From contig NZ_SRRU01000001.1 of the NCBI RefSeq assembly GCF_004784465.1, positions 744,001 through 808,000 of the forward strand: DNA of 64,000 bases, given 5' to 3'. This document shows positions 29,987 through 38,651 of this stretch, piece after piece (positions within the stretch are counted from its first letter, which is position 1; each line of letters starts with the position of its first letter). Below the pieces are notes generated by a model, which saw only the letters and a list, made by a program, of their open reading frames with translations, was not told the DNA's origin and did not search any database. This stretch comes from Streptomyces griseoluteus. GTDB lineage: Bacteria; Actinomycetota; Actinomycetes; Streptomycetales; Streptomycetaceae. The position numbers and the translations under genes are program-made.

Positions 29987-30412
29987 ACGGACACGCGACG
30001 AAGCACCCGCACCCTCCTCGCCGGCCTCGCCACCGCGGCGCTGCCGGCAGGCTCGGCCGGTGCCGCGTCCGCCGCCGGCGCCTCTCCCGGCGCCGAGCCC
30101 GCCGGTGACGGGGCGCGAGCCCTCTGCAAGCGGGCTCTGAAGGCCGGCAGGCGCATCGGCCGCGCCCTGAAGCGACTCGAGGCGGGCAAGGCCCGGCGCG
30201 GCTCCGTGGCCCGCCTCCAGCAGCGCGTCGACCACGCCAGGAAGGCCGGCCATACCGGGATCGCCACCTTCCTCCAGGGCCGCCTCGACACCCGCGAGTC
30301 GCTGAAGAAGGACCTGCAGCAGCGCAAGCAGGACCTGGCCGGGGTCAAGACCTGGTGCGCGAAGAACGACGGCGGCAAGAACGACAGCGGCAAGAAGGGC
30401 AGTGGCAAGTGA
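29987..30412 (+). CDS. Small secreted protein with apparent ACG start
   Basis: The open frame encodes 141 aa with a signal-like N-terminus (RRSTRTLLAGLATAALPAGS) and an Ala-rich cut region. The mature part is basic and helical (ALCKRALKAGRRIGRALKRL, DTRESLKKDLQQRKQDLAG), with two cysteines and a Lys/Gly tail. The frame stops upstream at TGA 29972-29974. A perfect GGAGG (29977-29981) stands 5 nt before ACG 29987, exactly where a start should be. No ATG, GTG or TTG precedes residue 74 (GTG 30206). Either ACG is used or an ATG has mutated. The lipoprotein gene that follows overlaps by 4 bp, which suggests a genuine operon. Function unknown. Confidence 0.55.
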   Translation, partial: TDTRRSTRTLLAGLATAALPAGSAGAASAAGASPGAEPAGDGARALCKRALKAGRRIGRALKRLEAGKARRGSVARLQQRVDHARKAGHTGIATFLQGRLDTRESLKKDLQQRKQDLAGVKTWCAKNDGGKNDSGKKGSGK

Positions 30413-30609
30413 GGCGCGGCTTCCGGCGCGCGGCGGCGGCCGTCACCCTGGCTGCCCTCGCGGGCCTCACCACCGCCTGCGGCCACGACGAGGCCGCCAC
30501 CCCGACCAGCACCCCTTCGGGCTACGCGGACATGAAGCAGAAGGTCGACGCGGCGGAGTCGGCGGCCGCCGCGGCCGACCGCGACGCCACCGGTGACGCC
30601 GACCGGTAG
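30409..30609 (+). CDS. Small putative lipoprotein
   Basis: A 66-aa product from GTG 30409, which overlaps the preceding stop codon (GTGA). The N-terminus RRGFRRAAAAVTLAALAGLT ends in TTAC, a moderate lipobox with Cys at residue 22. The mature part is short, Ala/Asp-rich and contains YADMKQKVDAAESAAAAADRD. It may be a surface-anchored partner of the secreted basic protein upstream. Not recognised as a named family. Confidence 0.6.
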   Translation: MRRGFRRAAAAVTLAALAGLTTACGHDEAATPTSTPSGYADMKQKVDAAESAAAAADRDATGDADR

Positions 30610-30672
30610 AGGCAGCGGCAGCGATCGGACCGGGCACGGCCCCCGGAGGCGCCCCCGTCGCCGTACCCGGTC

Positions 30673-31245
30673 CTAGCGCTCGCCGCCCGGCACCCAGAGC
30701 ACGTCGCCGGTCTCCTTGTTGGCCGTGCGGGCCAGGATGAACAGCAGGTCGGAGAGGCGGTTGAGGTAGGTCGCGGTGAGCGGGTTCATCGTCTCGCCGT
30801 GCACCTCAAGTGCCGCCCAGGTGGAGCGCTCGGCCCGCCGGACCACCGTGCACGCCTGGTGCAGCAGGGCCGCGCCGGGCGTGCCGCCGGGCAGGATGAA
30901 CGAGCGCAGCTTCTCCAGCCGTTCGTTGAACCGGTCGCAGTCCTGCTCCAGCCGGTCCACGTAGAACTGCTCGACCCTCAGTGGCGGGTACTCCGGGTTC
31001 TCCACCACCGGCGTCGACAGGTCGGCGCCCACGTCGAAGAGGTCGTTCTGCACCCGGGTGAGGACCGTGACGACCTCCTGGTCCAGCCCGCCCAGCGTGA
31101 CGGCGGTACCGATCACCGCGTTCGCCTCGTTGGCGTCCGCGTACGCGGAGATCCTCAGATCGGTCTTGGCGGTCCGGCTCATGTCGCCCAGGGCGGTGGT
31201 GCCCTGGTCGCCGGTCCTGGTGTAGATGCGCGTCAGATTGACCAT
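30673..31245 (-). CDS. Cob(I)alamin adenosyltransferase (PduO type)
   Basis: A 190-aa enzyme that transfers the adenosyl group of ATP to cob(I)alamin, producing the coenzyme B12 needed by mutases such as IcmA in this window. The N-terminal ATP-binding motif is TRTGDQGTTALGD. Family residues follow in YADANEANAVIG, VQNDLFDVGADLSTP, the Arg-rich CTVVRRAERSTWA and YLNRLSDLLFILAR. ATG 31245 (MVNLTRIYT) is chosen over the longer frame. It is divergent from the 3-hydroxyacyl-CoA dehydrogenase gene. Confidence 0.94.
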   Translation of the reverse strand: MVNLTRIYTRTGDQGTTALGDMSRTAKTDLRISAYADANEANAVIGTAVTLGGLDQEVVTVLTRVQNDLFDVGADLSTPVVENPEYPPLRVEQFYVDRLEQDCDRFNERLEKLRSFILPGGTPGAALLHQACTVVRRAERSTWAALEVHGETMNPLTATYLNRLSDLLFILARTANKETGDVLWVPGGER

Positions 31246-31434
31246 AGGGTCAGCGTAGTTGCCCCAAAGGGCGCGAAGCGGTGCGGATTTGACGGACCGG
31301 AGCGGCACAACCGGAACGTGACGGGTGTCTCACGCCCTGAGACCGTGACACGCATTACTTACGGTCCTCAAGGCGTCGCCCGAGCGCTAATGTCCGCCGA
31401 GAGGAACCATAAACAGCGCGTAAGGGGAGTCGGA

Positions 31435-32283
31435 GTGGCAGGGAAGCTCGCCGTCATCGGGGCCGGTCTCATGGGGTCCGGCATCGCCCAGGTCGCCGCA
31501 CAGGCCGGCTGGGACGTGGTTCTGCGCGACGTCACCGACGAGGCGCTCAAGCGCGGTACCGACGGCATCCGGGCCTCCTACGACAAGTTCGTCGCCAAGG
31601 GCAAGCTGGACGCGGCCGACGCCGAGGCCGCCCTCGCCCGGATCACGCCGACCACCGACCTGGACGAGGTCGCCGACGCGGACATCGTGATCGAGGCGGT
31701 CTTCGAGAAGCTGGAGGTCAAGCACGAGATCTTCCGCGCGCTCGACAAGATCGTGCGCCCGGACGCCGTGCTCGCCTCCAACACCTCCGCCATCCCGATC
31801 ACCAAGATCGCGGCCGCCACCGAGCACCCCGAGCGCGTGGTCGGCGTGCACTTCTTCTCGCCGGTGCCGATGATGCAGCTCGTCGAGCTGGTCCGGGGTT
31901 ACAAGACCAGCGACGAAACCCTCGCCACCGCACGGGAGTTCGCCGAGTCGGTCGGCAAGACCTGCATCGTCGTCAACCGCGACGTCGCCGGGTTCGTCAC
32001 CACCCGCCTCATCTCGGCCCTCGTGGTCGAGGCCACCAAGCTCTACGAGTCGGGCGTGGCCACCGCCGAGGACATCGACCTCGCCTGCAAGCTGGGCTTC
32101 GGGCACGCCATGGGCCCGCTCGCCACCGCCGACCTCACCGGGGTCGACATCCTGCTGCACGCCACCGGCAACATCTACACCGAGAGCCAGGACGAGAAGT
32201 TCGCCCCGCCGGAGCTGATGCGCCGGATGGTGGACGCCGGTGACATCGGCCGCAAGAGCGGGCAGGGCTTCTACACGTACTGA
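31435..32283 (+). CDS. 3-hydroxybutyryl-CoA dehydrogenase
   Basis: A 282-aa NAD(P)-dependent dehydrogenase oxidising 3-hydroxyacyl-CoA, or reducing acetoacetyl-CoA in the reverse direction. The dinucleotide motif is GAGLMGSG (9-16). The catalytic region has SNTSAIPIT and HFFSPVPMMQLVELV, with the catalytic His in the latter. The C-terminal dimerisation domain has NRDVAGFVTTRLI and ends in GRKSGQGFYTY. GTG 31435 follows AAGGGGAGTCGGA. Candidate symbols hbd or paaH would both fit. It could work with the thiolase at 46.6 kb in C4 acyl-CoA metabolism. Confidence 0.93.
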   Translation: MAGKLAVIGAGLMGSGIAQVAAQAGWDVVLRDVTDEALKRGTDGIRASYDKFVAKGKLDAADAEAALARITPTTDLDEVADADIVIEAVFEKLEVKHEIFRALDKIVRPDAVLASNTSAIPITKIAAATEHPERVVGVHFFSPVPMMQLVELVRGYKTSDETLATAREFAESVGKTCIVVNRDVAGFVTTRLISALVVEATKLYESGVATAEDIDLACKLGFGHAMGPLATADLTGVDILLHATGNIYTESQDEKFAPPELMRRMVDAGDIGRKSGQGFYTY

Positions 32284-32462
32284 CCGCGTCCGGATCACCC
32301 GCCGATCCCGTGCGCGTCCGTACAGCCGCTCAGGGGTATCACCCCCGCGGGTGAATTCGGTATCGGTTCGCTTACAACCAGCAACCACATCGACACCCAC
32401 ACAGTCAGACGTTGCACAGCACCGTCACGGAGAACGCCACTCGCACTCAACGGGGAGCGCAT

Positions 32463-32786
32463 ATGTACATCAGGGGCGACCACGCCGAGCTGGTCGTCGG
32501 GGGGCGCCTCGACGTCCGCAGCGCGGCGGACGCCCGTACGGCCCTCCACGCGGCGGTCGACGACGGGATCGGCGATCTGGTGCTGGACCTGTCCGAACTG
32601 GACTCCTGGGACGCCACCGGACTCGGCGTCATCATGGGCGCACACCGGCGCGCGGGCCGCTGCGGCCGGCGGCTGGTGCTGCGCCGGGTGCCGCCGCAGA
32701 TGCAGCGGCTGCTCGTGGCCACCCGGCTGCACCGCATCCTCGCCATCGAGGGCGGAGTCGGCGTGGAGTCGCTGCCCCGCGTGTGA
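32463..32786 (+). CDS. STAS-domain protein lacking the usual phosphoserine
   Basis: A 107-aa single STAS domain, the fold of anti-sigma-factor antagonists. ATG 32463 is preferred because GGGGAG is 6 nt upstream; an in-frame TTG at 32412 is the alternative. Antagonists such as RsbV and BldG have D-S-T-G-L with the Ser phosphorylated by an anti-sigma kinase. Here the sequence is D50-A51-T52-G53-L (DSWDATGLGVIMG), so the phosphoserine is Ala while the following Thr is retained. The C-terminal half is Arg-rich (AHRRAGRCGRRLVLRRV). No sigma or anti-sigma gene is adjacent. It may be a constitutively active antagonist or a different signalling scaffold. Confidence 0.8.
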   Translation: MYIRGDHAELVVGGRLDVRSAADARTALHAAVDDGIGDLVLDLSELDSWDATGLGVIMGAHRRAGRCGRRLVLRRVPPQMQRLLVATRLHRILAIEGGVGVESLPRV

Positions 32787-33043
32787 GGTTCCGGAACCGG
32801 GGCAGGCTCCAACTCGTCCCGAACGGCGCGTCGCGCACATTCCTCACCGGAAGGTGATCTCCCGGATCTCTCGGGCCGTCCGGCACCCCGCCCTGTCGGT
32901 GACCCCTGCCGACGGTTTAGGGTTCGGTCGCCCGCCGCCTCGTGTAATCCGCGAGCGGGCCCGGACCAGAAGCGACAGCGCGATGTGCGGCAGGCCGGGA
33001 GGGGCCGAGATCGGCACACGACGCTTTTGGGGGCTTTGAACCC

Positions 33044-35542
33044 ATGGACCCGATACTTCCGGGAACCGAGGACCACGGTCAGGCACTGAGCCGCCGTCCG
33101 CCGCGGGACCCCCTCACTGCCGACTTCGCCCCGAGCGGTCCCGTGCCCGCCCGCACCACCCGGCTGGTCTGCGGCGACTTCCTGCTCACCGTCAACCCGG
33201 TCGACGGCAGCGAGATAGAACCCTGCCCGCCGCACGAGTGCCCCCAGGCCCCCGCCAAGCGCACCCCGGCCGCCCGGGCCGAGTACGAGCGGGCCGCCCT
33301 GCCGCCCGCCCCGCCCGGACACCGGATGCCGGAACCCGAGTTGCTGGAGCGTCAGGAGATACGCGAGCGGCTGGTCCGGCTGCTCACCCGCGGCCGTACC
33401 GTCCGCCTCACCGGCCCCGGCGGCTCCGGCCGCACCGCCCTGCTCGACCTCGTCGCGGAGGACTGCGCCGACCTCGCCCCCGACGGCGTGGTCCGGCTCG
33501 ACGGCCTCCACCGCACCCCCGACGACCTGCTGCGCGACCTCTTCCACACCGTCTACGACGCCCCCCGCCACCGCCTTCAGCCGGACGAGCTGCGCGAGAC
33601 CGTCAAGGAGATCGGCGCCGTCGTCCTCATCGACGACCTGGAGTTCGGCGGCACCGCCCTCACCGAACTGCTCGAAGCCGCCCCCGAGTGCGCCTTCCTC
33701 CTCGCCGCCACCCCGGACACCCCCGCGGCCGCCGGTGACGTCGAGGACGTCGACCTGCCCGGCCTCGACCGCGCCGCCGGGGTGGAGATCCTGCAGCGGT
33801 CGGTGGGGCGGGACCTCACCGAGGAGGAGGCGGTCTGGGCCGGCGACCTCTGGTTCGAGTCCGAGGGCCTGCCGCTGCGCTTCGTCCAGGCCGGCGCCCT
33901 GCTCCGCCAGCGCGAGCAACTGCGCGCCAGCGGCGACGTGGTCGACGAGTACGGCGTCTTCGAGGACGTACGCGGCCCCGCCGACGCGGTGCTCGACCTG
34001 CCGGTGGAGGACGAGGAGGCCGAGGAGGTGCCGCTGCCGTCCCTCGCGGAGGCCGCCGCGCCCGCCCCGCTGCTCGCCTCCCGCCTTAAGCCCTCCGCCC
34101 GAGCCGCTCTGCGCTTCGCCGTCGCCCTGGACGGCGAGCTGCCGCACCCGGCGCATCTGCCCGCCCTGGTGGGCGACACCCACGCCGACGCCGCGCTCGG
34201 CGAACTCCTCGGCTGCGGGCTCGTCTCCCCGGCCGGCCCCCGCTACCGCCTCGCGGCCGGGGTGCGCGCCCAGCTGGAGGCCGCCGGATACGACGAGGAC
34301 GCCCCCGCCGAGGCCCGTACCGCCGCCCGGCACTACGCCTGGTGGGCCGCCCACCCCTCCGTCACCCCCGAGCGGGTGTGCGCGGAGGCCGCGGCGGTGC
34401 TGACCGCGCTGGAGACCGTGCTGCCCGGCACCGAACCGGCCGCCGAGGGCGACGACGAGCAGGCGACCGCCGTCCGGCTCGCCCACGCGGCCGGCGCCGC
34501 CTTCGCCGCCGGGCTGCACTGGACCGCCTGGGAACAGGCCCTGCACGCCGGGTCCGAGGCCGCCCGCCTCGCCCAGGACGTCCCGGAGCGGGCCTACTTC
34601 CACCACGAGCTGGGCATCCTTGCCCTGGTCGACGGCCAACTGGACCGCGCCCGCTCGGAGCTGGAGGTCTCGCACGGGATGCGCACCGCGCTCTCCGACA
34701 TGCGGGGCACCGTCGCGGGCCGCCGCGCGCTGGCCCTGGTCGCGGACCGCAGCGGCGACCTGCCGGGCCTCGCCGCGCTGATGGCCGCCGAGGAGCCCCC
34801 AGCCACCGGCACGGCGCCGCTCGCCCCGGCCCCGGCCGCGTTCACCCCGTCGTACGCCTATGGGCAGGAGACGGTCGTCGCCCGGCAGTCCGGCGCCGCG
34901 AAGGAGCGCGCCGGGGTACGGGCCATCGCGCGGCGCAATCTGGTGGCCGCCGGGTCCGGCGCGCTGCTGGTCGCGGTGCTCGGCACCGTCGTCACCCTCG
35001 GCATGACCTCCGACGAGGACGCCGGACGCAACCCGTCGAGCAATGTGGGCGGCAACCCGACCGCGACCCAGGACCTGGACGACGGCACGCTGGGCGCCGT
35101 CCCGAAGCGGGACGAACCCGCCCCGGCCGGCGTCACCACCACCCGCCCGGTCGGCCCCGGCCCGGACGGCACCCCCGGCACCTCGGACGACCCCCCGCCG
35201 TCCGCCACCACCGCCAGCCCGAGCGCCGACCCGACGGGCACCCGGGGCACCGGCGGCGCGACGAGCCCCGAGCCGACGCACGGCGGCGGCTCCACCGGAC
35301 CCACGGGCACGCCGACCAAGACGGGCAGGCCGTCGACGCCTCCCGGCAGCACCGGCGTGCCGACGACGCCGGGGGAGCCGACCGACACCGGCGAGCCGAG
35401 CACGCCCAGCGACCCGACCACACCCCCCACGACCTCCACCTCGGCCGGCGGTCCGGCCGACGGTGCCACGGCGTCCGCGCCCGCCTCCAGTGAGGCCACC
35501 GAGACCACGGAGAGCGCGAGCACCGAGCCGCCGGTGATCTGA
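33044..35542 (+). CDS. Membrane-anchored STAND-like NTPase with extracellular Pro/Thr tail
   Basis: An 832-aa protein of unusual composition. Residues 1-85 are poorly conserved-looking. About 100-330 resemble an AAA/NB-ARC-type ATPase with a P-loop G124-PGGSG-R130-T131 and a Walker B VVLIDD (193-198). The Walker A lysine is Arg (codon CGC). A helical, TPR-like region follows (about 370-600; HAAGAAFAAGLHWTAWEQAL, FHHELGILALVDGQLDRAR). One membrane helix (about 630-655, VAAGSGALLVAVLGTVVTLG) leads to a roughly 170-aa Pro/Thr/Ser/Gly-rich tail that would lie outside the cell. It probably signals or scaffolds across the membrane; function unknown. Confidence 0.75.
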   Translation: MDPILPGTEDHGQALSRRPPRDPLTADFAPSGPVPARTTRLVCGDFLLTVNPVDGSEIEPCPPHECPQAPAKRTPAARAEYERAALPPAPPGHRMPEPELLERQEIRERLVRLLTRGRTVRLTGPGGSGRTALLDLVAEDCADLAPDGVVRLDGLHRTPDDLLRDLFHTVYDAPRHRLQPDELRETVKEIGAVVLIDDLEFGGTALTELLEAAPECAFLLAATPDTPAAAGDVEDVDLPGLDRAAGVEILQRSVGRDLTEEEAVWAGDLWFESEGLPLRFVQAGALLRQREQLRASGDVVDEYGVFEDVRGPADAVLDLPVEDEEAEEVPLPSLAEAAAPAPLLASRLKPSARAALRFAVALDGELPHPAHLPALVGDTHADAALGELLGCGLVSPAGPRYRLAAGVRAQLEAAGYDEDAPAEARTAARHYAWWAAHPSVTPERVCAEAAAVLTALETVLPGTEPAAEGDDEQATAVRLAHAAGAAFAAGLHWTAWEQALHAGSEAARLAQDVPERAYFHHELGILALVDGQLDRARSELEVSHGMRTALSDMRGTVAGRRALALVADRSGDLPGLAALMAAEEPPATGTAPLAPAPAAFTPSYAYGQETVVARQSGAAKERAGVRAIARRNLVAAGSGALLVAVLGTVVTLGMTSDEDAGRNPSSNVGGNPTATQDLDDGTLGAVPKRDEPAPAGVTTTRPVGPGPDGTPGTSDDPPPSATTASPSADPTGTRGTGGATSPEPTHGGGSTGPTGTPTKTGRPSTPPGSTGVPTTPGEPTDTGEPSTPSDPTTPPTTSTSAGGPADGATASAPASSEATETTESASTEPPVI

Positions 35543-35559
35543 GGTGCCCGAAGGGCGGG

Positions 35560-36231
35560 TCAGAACAGGCGGAGCTTGTCGTCCTCGATGCCGCGCATGG
35601 CGTCGTAGTCGAGGACCTGGCAGCCGATGCCCCGGTCCGTGGCCAGCACGCGGGCCTGGGGCTTGATCTCCTGGGCCGCGAACACCCCGCGCACCGGAGC
35701 GAGATGGGGATCGCGGTTGAGCAGCTCCAGATAACGGGTGAGCTGCTCCACGCCGTCGATCTCGCCGCGTCGCTTGATCTCGACGGCGACCGTGCCGCCG
35801 TTGGCGTCCCGGCACAGGATGTCGACCGGGCCGATCGCCGTCATGTACTCGCGGCGGATCAGGGTGTAGCCCTCGCCGAGGGTCTCGATGCGGTCGGCGA
35901 GCAGCTCCTGGAGGTGCGCTTCCACGCCGTCCTTGATCAGACCGGGGTCCACGCCCAGTTCGTGGGACGAGTCGTGGAGGACTTCCTCCATCGTGATGAT
36001 CAGTTTCTCGCCCGCTTTGTTGATGACGGTCCACACGCCCGCCTCGTCACCCGTGCCCTCCTTCAGGGTGCAGGGCGGCGACATCCAGTTGAGGGGCTTG
36101 TAGGCCCGGTCGTCCGCGTGGATGGAGACGCTGCCGTCCGCCTTGACCAGGATCAGGCGGGGGGCCGAGGGCAGGTGGGCGGTGAGCCGGCCGGCGTAGT
36201 CGACCGAGCACCGGGCAATGACGAGACGCAT
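35560..36231 (-). CDS. nucS: Mismatch-specific endonuclease NucS/EndoMS
   Basis: A 223-aa nuclease that cuts both strands at certain mismatches, providing mismatch repair in actinobacteria that lack MutS/MutL. The C-terminal RecB-like PD-(D/E)xK site is visible as D137 (GPVDILCRD), E151 and K153 (VAVEIKRRG), with QLTRYLELL beyond. The N-terminal DNA-binding domain begins [22 protein letters not shown] 36231 fits the family; the ribosome binding site is weak. It converges on the NTPase-like gene with 17 bp between stops. Confidence 0.95.
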   Translation of the reverse strand: MRLVIARCSVDYAGRLTAHLPSAPRLILVKADGSVSIHADDRAYKPLNWMSPPCTLKEGTGDEAGVWTVINKAGEKLIITMEEVLHDSSHELGVDPGLIKDGVEAHLQELLADRIETLGEGYTLIRREYMTAIGPVDILCRDANGGTVAVEIKRRGEIDGVEQLTRYLELLNRDPHLAPVRGVFAAQEIKPQARVLATDRGIGCQVLDYDAMRGIEDDKLRLF

Positions 36232-36529
36232 GGTCGGCAACGCTACTCGACGCGCACCCGTGCACGCGATTCGCCCGCGTCCCACCACCTGCCCGCCGCC
36301 ACCCCCGTCCGGTGGGCCACCCCAATTGTCCCCGATAACTCTTGTTCATCCCTGGCCGATTGTGACCGCAGGACGACCGTTCCATATACGCATTCTGCTG
36401 GTGTGGTCACCGACGGTTGCCTACCGTAGGAGCAGGGAGGCCGCGTGGGGGTACGGAGCGTCTCCGGTGTCGCGCACTCCCTTATCTGTCCGGCAACCCC
36501 TGTCCATCGGGGGTGCGAGAGGAGAACCC

Positions 36530-36922
36530 ATGTCGCTCGACGTCTCACCGGCCCTACTGGAACAGGCCGAGCGAGGCGAGGTCGACGAAGCAGAATTCGT
36601 CGACTGCGTCCGGACCTCCCTGCCCTTTGCGTGGGAGATGATCAGCTCCCTGGTGGCCCAGCTGAAGGTGGACGGCGGACTTTTCGCCGACAACCAGACG
36701 CCCCCGCCGGACGAGCAGGCGCGCGGCCAGTTGCTGCGCGCGCTCGCCAGTGACGCCATACGGGGCGCTCTCCAGCGTCACTTCGGCGTACGCCTGGCCT
36801 TCCAGAACTGCCACCGGGTGGCGGTGTTCCCGCTGGACCCGTCGGTGGACGAGAGGCTGGCCCGCTTCACCTCGGTGCGCGCCCAGCTCCTCAACCAGTC
36901 CCCGGAGCTGCGGGACTGCTGA
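36530..36922 (+). CDS. SCO5389-type conserved protein
   Basis: A 130-aa soluble acidic/neutral protein without recognisable catalytic motifs (LLEQAERGEVDEAEFVDCVR, SLPFAWEMISSLVAQLKVDG, HRVAVFPLDPSVDERLARF). ATG 36530 follows AGAGGAGAACC. From memory this resembles a small family conserved in streptomycetes. It is divergent from nucS with about 300 bp between start codons. That interval contains no further gene and probably both promoters. Confidence 0.75.
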   Translation: MSLDVSPALLEQAERGEVDEAEFVDCVRTSLPFAWEMISSLVAQLKVDGGLFADNQTPPPDEQARGQLLRALASDAIRGALQRHFGVRLAFQNCHRVAVFPLDPSVDERLARFTSVRAQLLNQSPELRDC

Positions 36923-37035
36923 CGCACGCGCGCGACGTCGGCTCCATGAGCCGCCGGCTTGCCGTTCCCGTCCGGGGGAGGTGCATGCGGGACGGGCGCG
37001 GCAGGCTCTCCCGGCGGCCGGGGAGCCGGTGGCGG

Positions 37036-38064
37036 TCAGCGCAACTGCGGCAGCACCTCGGCGCCCAGGCGCCGCAGGTTCTCCTCGGTCGCGCCCAGAT
37101 CGCCGGAGCCCTCGACGAGCAGGGCGAAGCGGGAGATCCCGGTCCGCTCCGCGGTGGCCGCGAGACGATCCGCGGCCAGCCGGGGCGTACCCACCGGGTG
37201 CAGCCCGCAGAGCAGTTCGGTGTAGGCGTACGGGTCGCGCATCGCGCGCGCCCGGCCGTCCACCGTGACATGGGCCTCAAGGCCCCACTTGAGCCAGCCC
37301 GGCATCGCTTTGAGCAGCGTCTCCACCGCGTCGGGGCGGCTGTCCGCGAGCTGGCAGACGCCGGCCGAGACATGGCCGGCGGCCGCGATCTCCCCGGGCG
37401 AGCGGCCCGACTCGCGGGCGTGGCGCCGCCAGAGGGCGACCATCTCGGCCTTCTCCTCGTCCCCGACGTGCATCCCCAGCAGCATCGGCAGACCCCGCTC
37501 CGCCGCCAGCCGCACGCTCTTGGGGGAGGTGCACGCCACCACCACCTCCGGGCCCGGCGTCTCGGTCAGCGCGTCCGACGGGCGCGGCACCACCGGCACC
37601 TCGCGGAACGCGTACCGCTCGCCCGAGGCGCCGACCGACGGCTCGCGCAGCCAGCGCAGCAGCAGGTCCAGCGACTCCGGGAAGCCGCGCTCGTACGCCC
37701 CGAGCCCCGTGCCGAACACCTCGAGGTCCACCCAGGGCCCGCCCCGGCCGACACCCAGGGTGAACCGGCCGCCGCTGGTGACGTGCAGCAGCGCGGCCTG
37801 CTCGCCGAGGGCCACCGGGTGGACGGTGGGCAGCACACTGACCGCGGTGCCGACCCGGACCCGGCGGGTGCGGCCCAGCAGCAGGGCGGCCAGGGTGACG
37901 GCCGACGGACAGGTGCCGTACGGCACGAAGTGGTGCTCGGCCAGCCACACCGTGTCCAGACCGGCCTCGTCGGCCACCTCGGCGCAGCGCACCGCCCGGT
38001 GCAGGGCCTCTCCGGCGCCCTGGCCCGGATACTGGGCCGCCAGCACAAAACTTCCAACGCGCAT
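37036..38064 (-). CDS. LLM-class flavin/F420-dependent oxidoreductase
   Basis: A 342-aa bacterial-luciferase-like TIM-barrel protein. Motifs include LDTVWLAEHHF near residue 36, SAVTLAALLLGRTRRVRVGTA, HPVALGEQAALL and the cofactor-region RFTLGVGRGGPWVDLEVFG. Enzymes of this family use FMNH2 or reduced F420 on varied substrates, so the substrate cannot be told. ATG 38064 follows AAGGAAGCGGGA. It is transcribed away from the zinc-finger-like gene at 38307, with about 240 bp between them. Confidence 0.85.
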   Translation of the reverse strand: MRVGSFVLAAQYPGQGAGEALHRAVRCAEVADEAGLDTVWLAEHHFVPYGTCPSAVTLAALLLGRTRRVRVGTAVSVLPTVHPVALGEQAALLHVTSGGRFTLGVGRGGPWVDLEVFGTGLGAYERGFPESLDLLLRWLREPSVGASGERYAFREVPVVPRPSDALTETPGPEVVVACTSPKSVRLAAERGLPMLLGMHVGDEEKAEMVALWRRHARESGRSPGEIAAAGHVSAGVCQLADSRPDAVETLLKAMPGWLKWGLEAHVTVDGRARAMRDPYAYTELLCGLHPVGTPRLAADRLAATAERTGISRFALLVEGSGDLGATEENLRRLGAEVLPQLR

Positions 38065-38306
38065 CGCATTTCCCGCTTCCTTGGCTCCGACCGGGAGCTC
38101 CCCCGACCGGCATAACCACATGACACGTGCCCAGGACACGGCTTCGTGAAGGGATTTGCGGATTGTCTGCAGAATGGTCGCTTCTCTGCTGAAATGGATC
38201 GGCCTGGAAGGGGACTTGTACGGGTTGACGCCCTACGCGTACCCCGGCCGCCGCCGCGTAGGCTGGACGCGGCCCGTGCTCCCTGTATAGCCCCAAGAGG
38301 TGTCCC

Positions 38307-38639
38307 GTGTCCCCGCGTCGCAACCGACCCAAGGCGGCAGGCTCGTCCGGCCGAGGTGCCGAGGACGACCGGTCGGGCCGGTACGGCGGCTGGCAGTCCA
38401 CCGAGAGCTGGCAGGGCGAGGAGTGGAGCGTCCGCCATGTCGCCGGGGCGAGCGCCGACGGCAAGACCTACCGCTGTCCCGGCTGCGACCAGGTGATCCA
38501 CTCCGGTGTCCCGCACGTGGTGGCCTGGCCGGAGCACGCGGGCGTGGACGACCGGCGGCACTGGCACAAGGCGTGCTGGAACGCACGGGACCGCCGCACC
38601 ACACGGGTACGGCGGTCCGGAAACTCGCCCTGGTTCTGA
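38307..38639 (+). CDS. Small conserved zinc-ribbon-like protein
   Basis: A 110-aa basic protein with a disordered N-terminus (Arg/Gly/Ser-rich) and a compact C-terminal part. A CPGC knuckle (YRCPGCDQVIHSG) followed by His residues and HKACW could bind one zinc ion. GTG 38307 follows AGAGGTG. It converges on the ABC permease gene with a 12-bp gap. No function can be assigned. Confidence 0.7.
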   Translation: MSPRRNRPKAAGSSGRGAEDDRSGRYGGWQSTESWQGEEWSVRHVAGASADGKTYRCPGCDQVIHSGVPHVVAWPEHAGVDDRRHWHKACWNARDRRTTRVRRSGNSPWF

Positions 38640-38651
38640 AGGACGGCGTGC

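Noticed and set aside
32447..36034. A 1195-aa minus-strand frame
   Set aside because: It runs through the STAS gene, the NTPase-like gene and part of nucS, all of which have recognisable features in their own frames.
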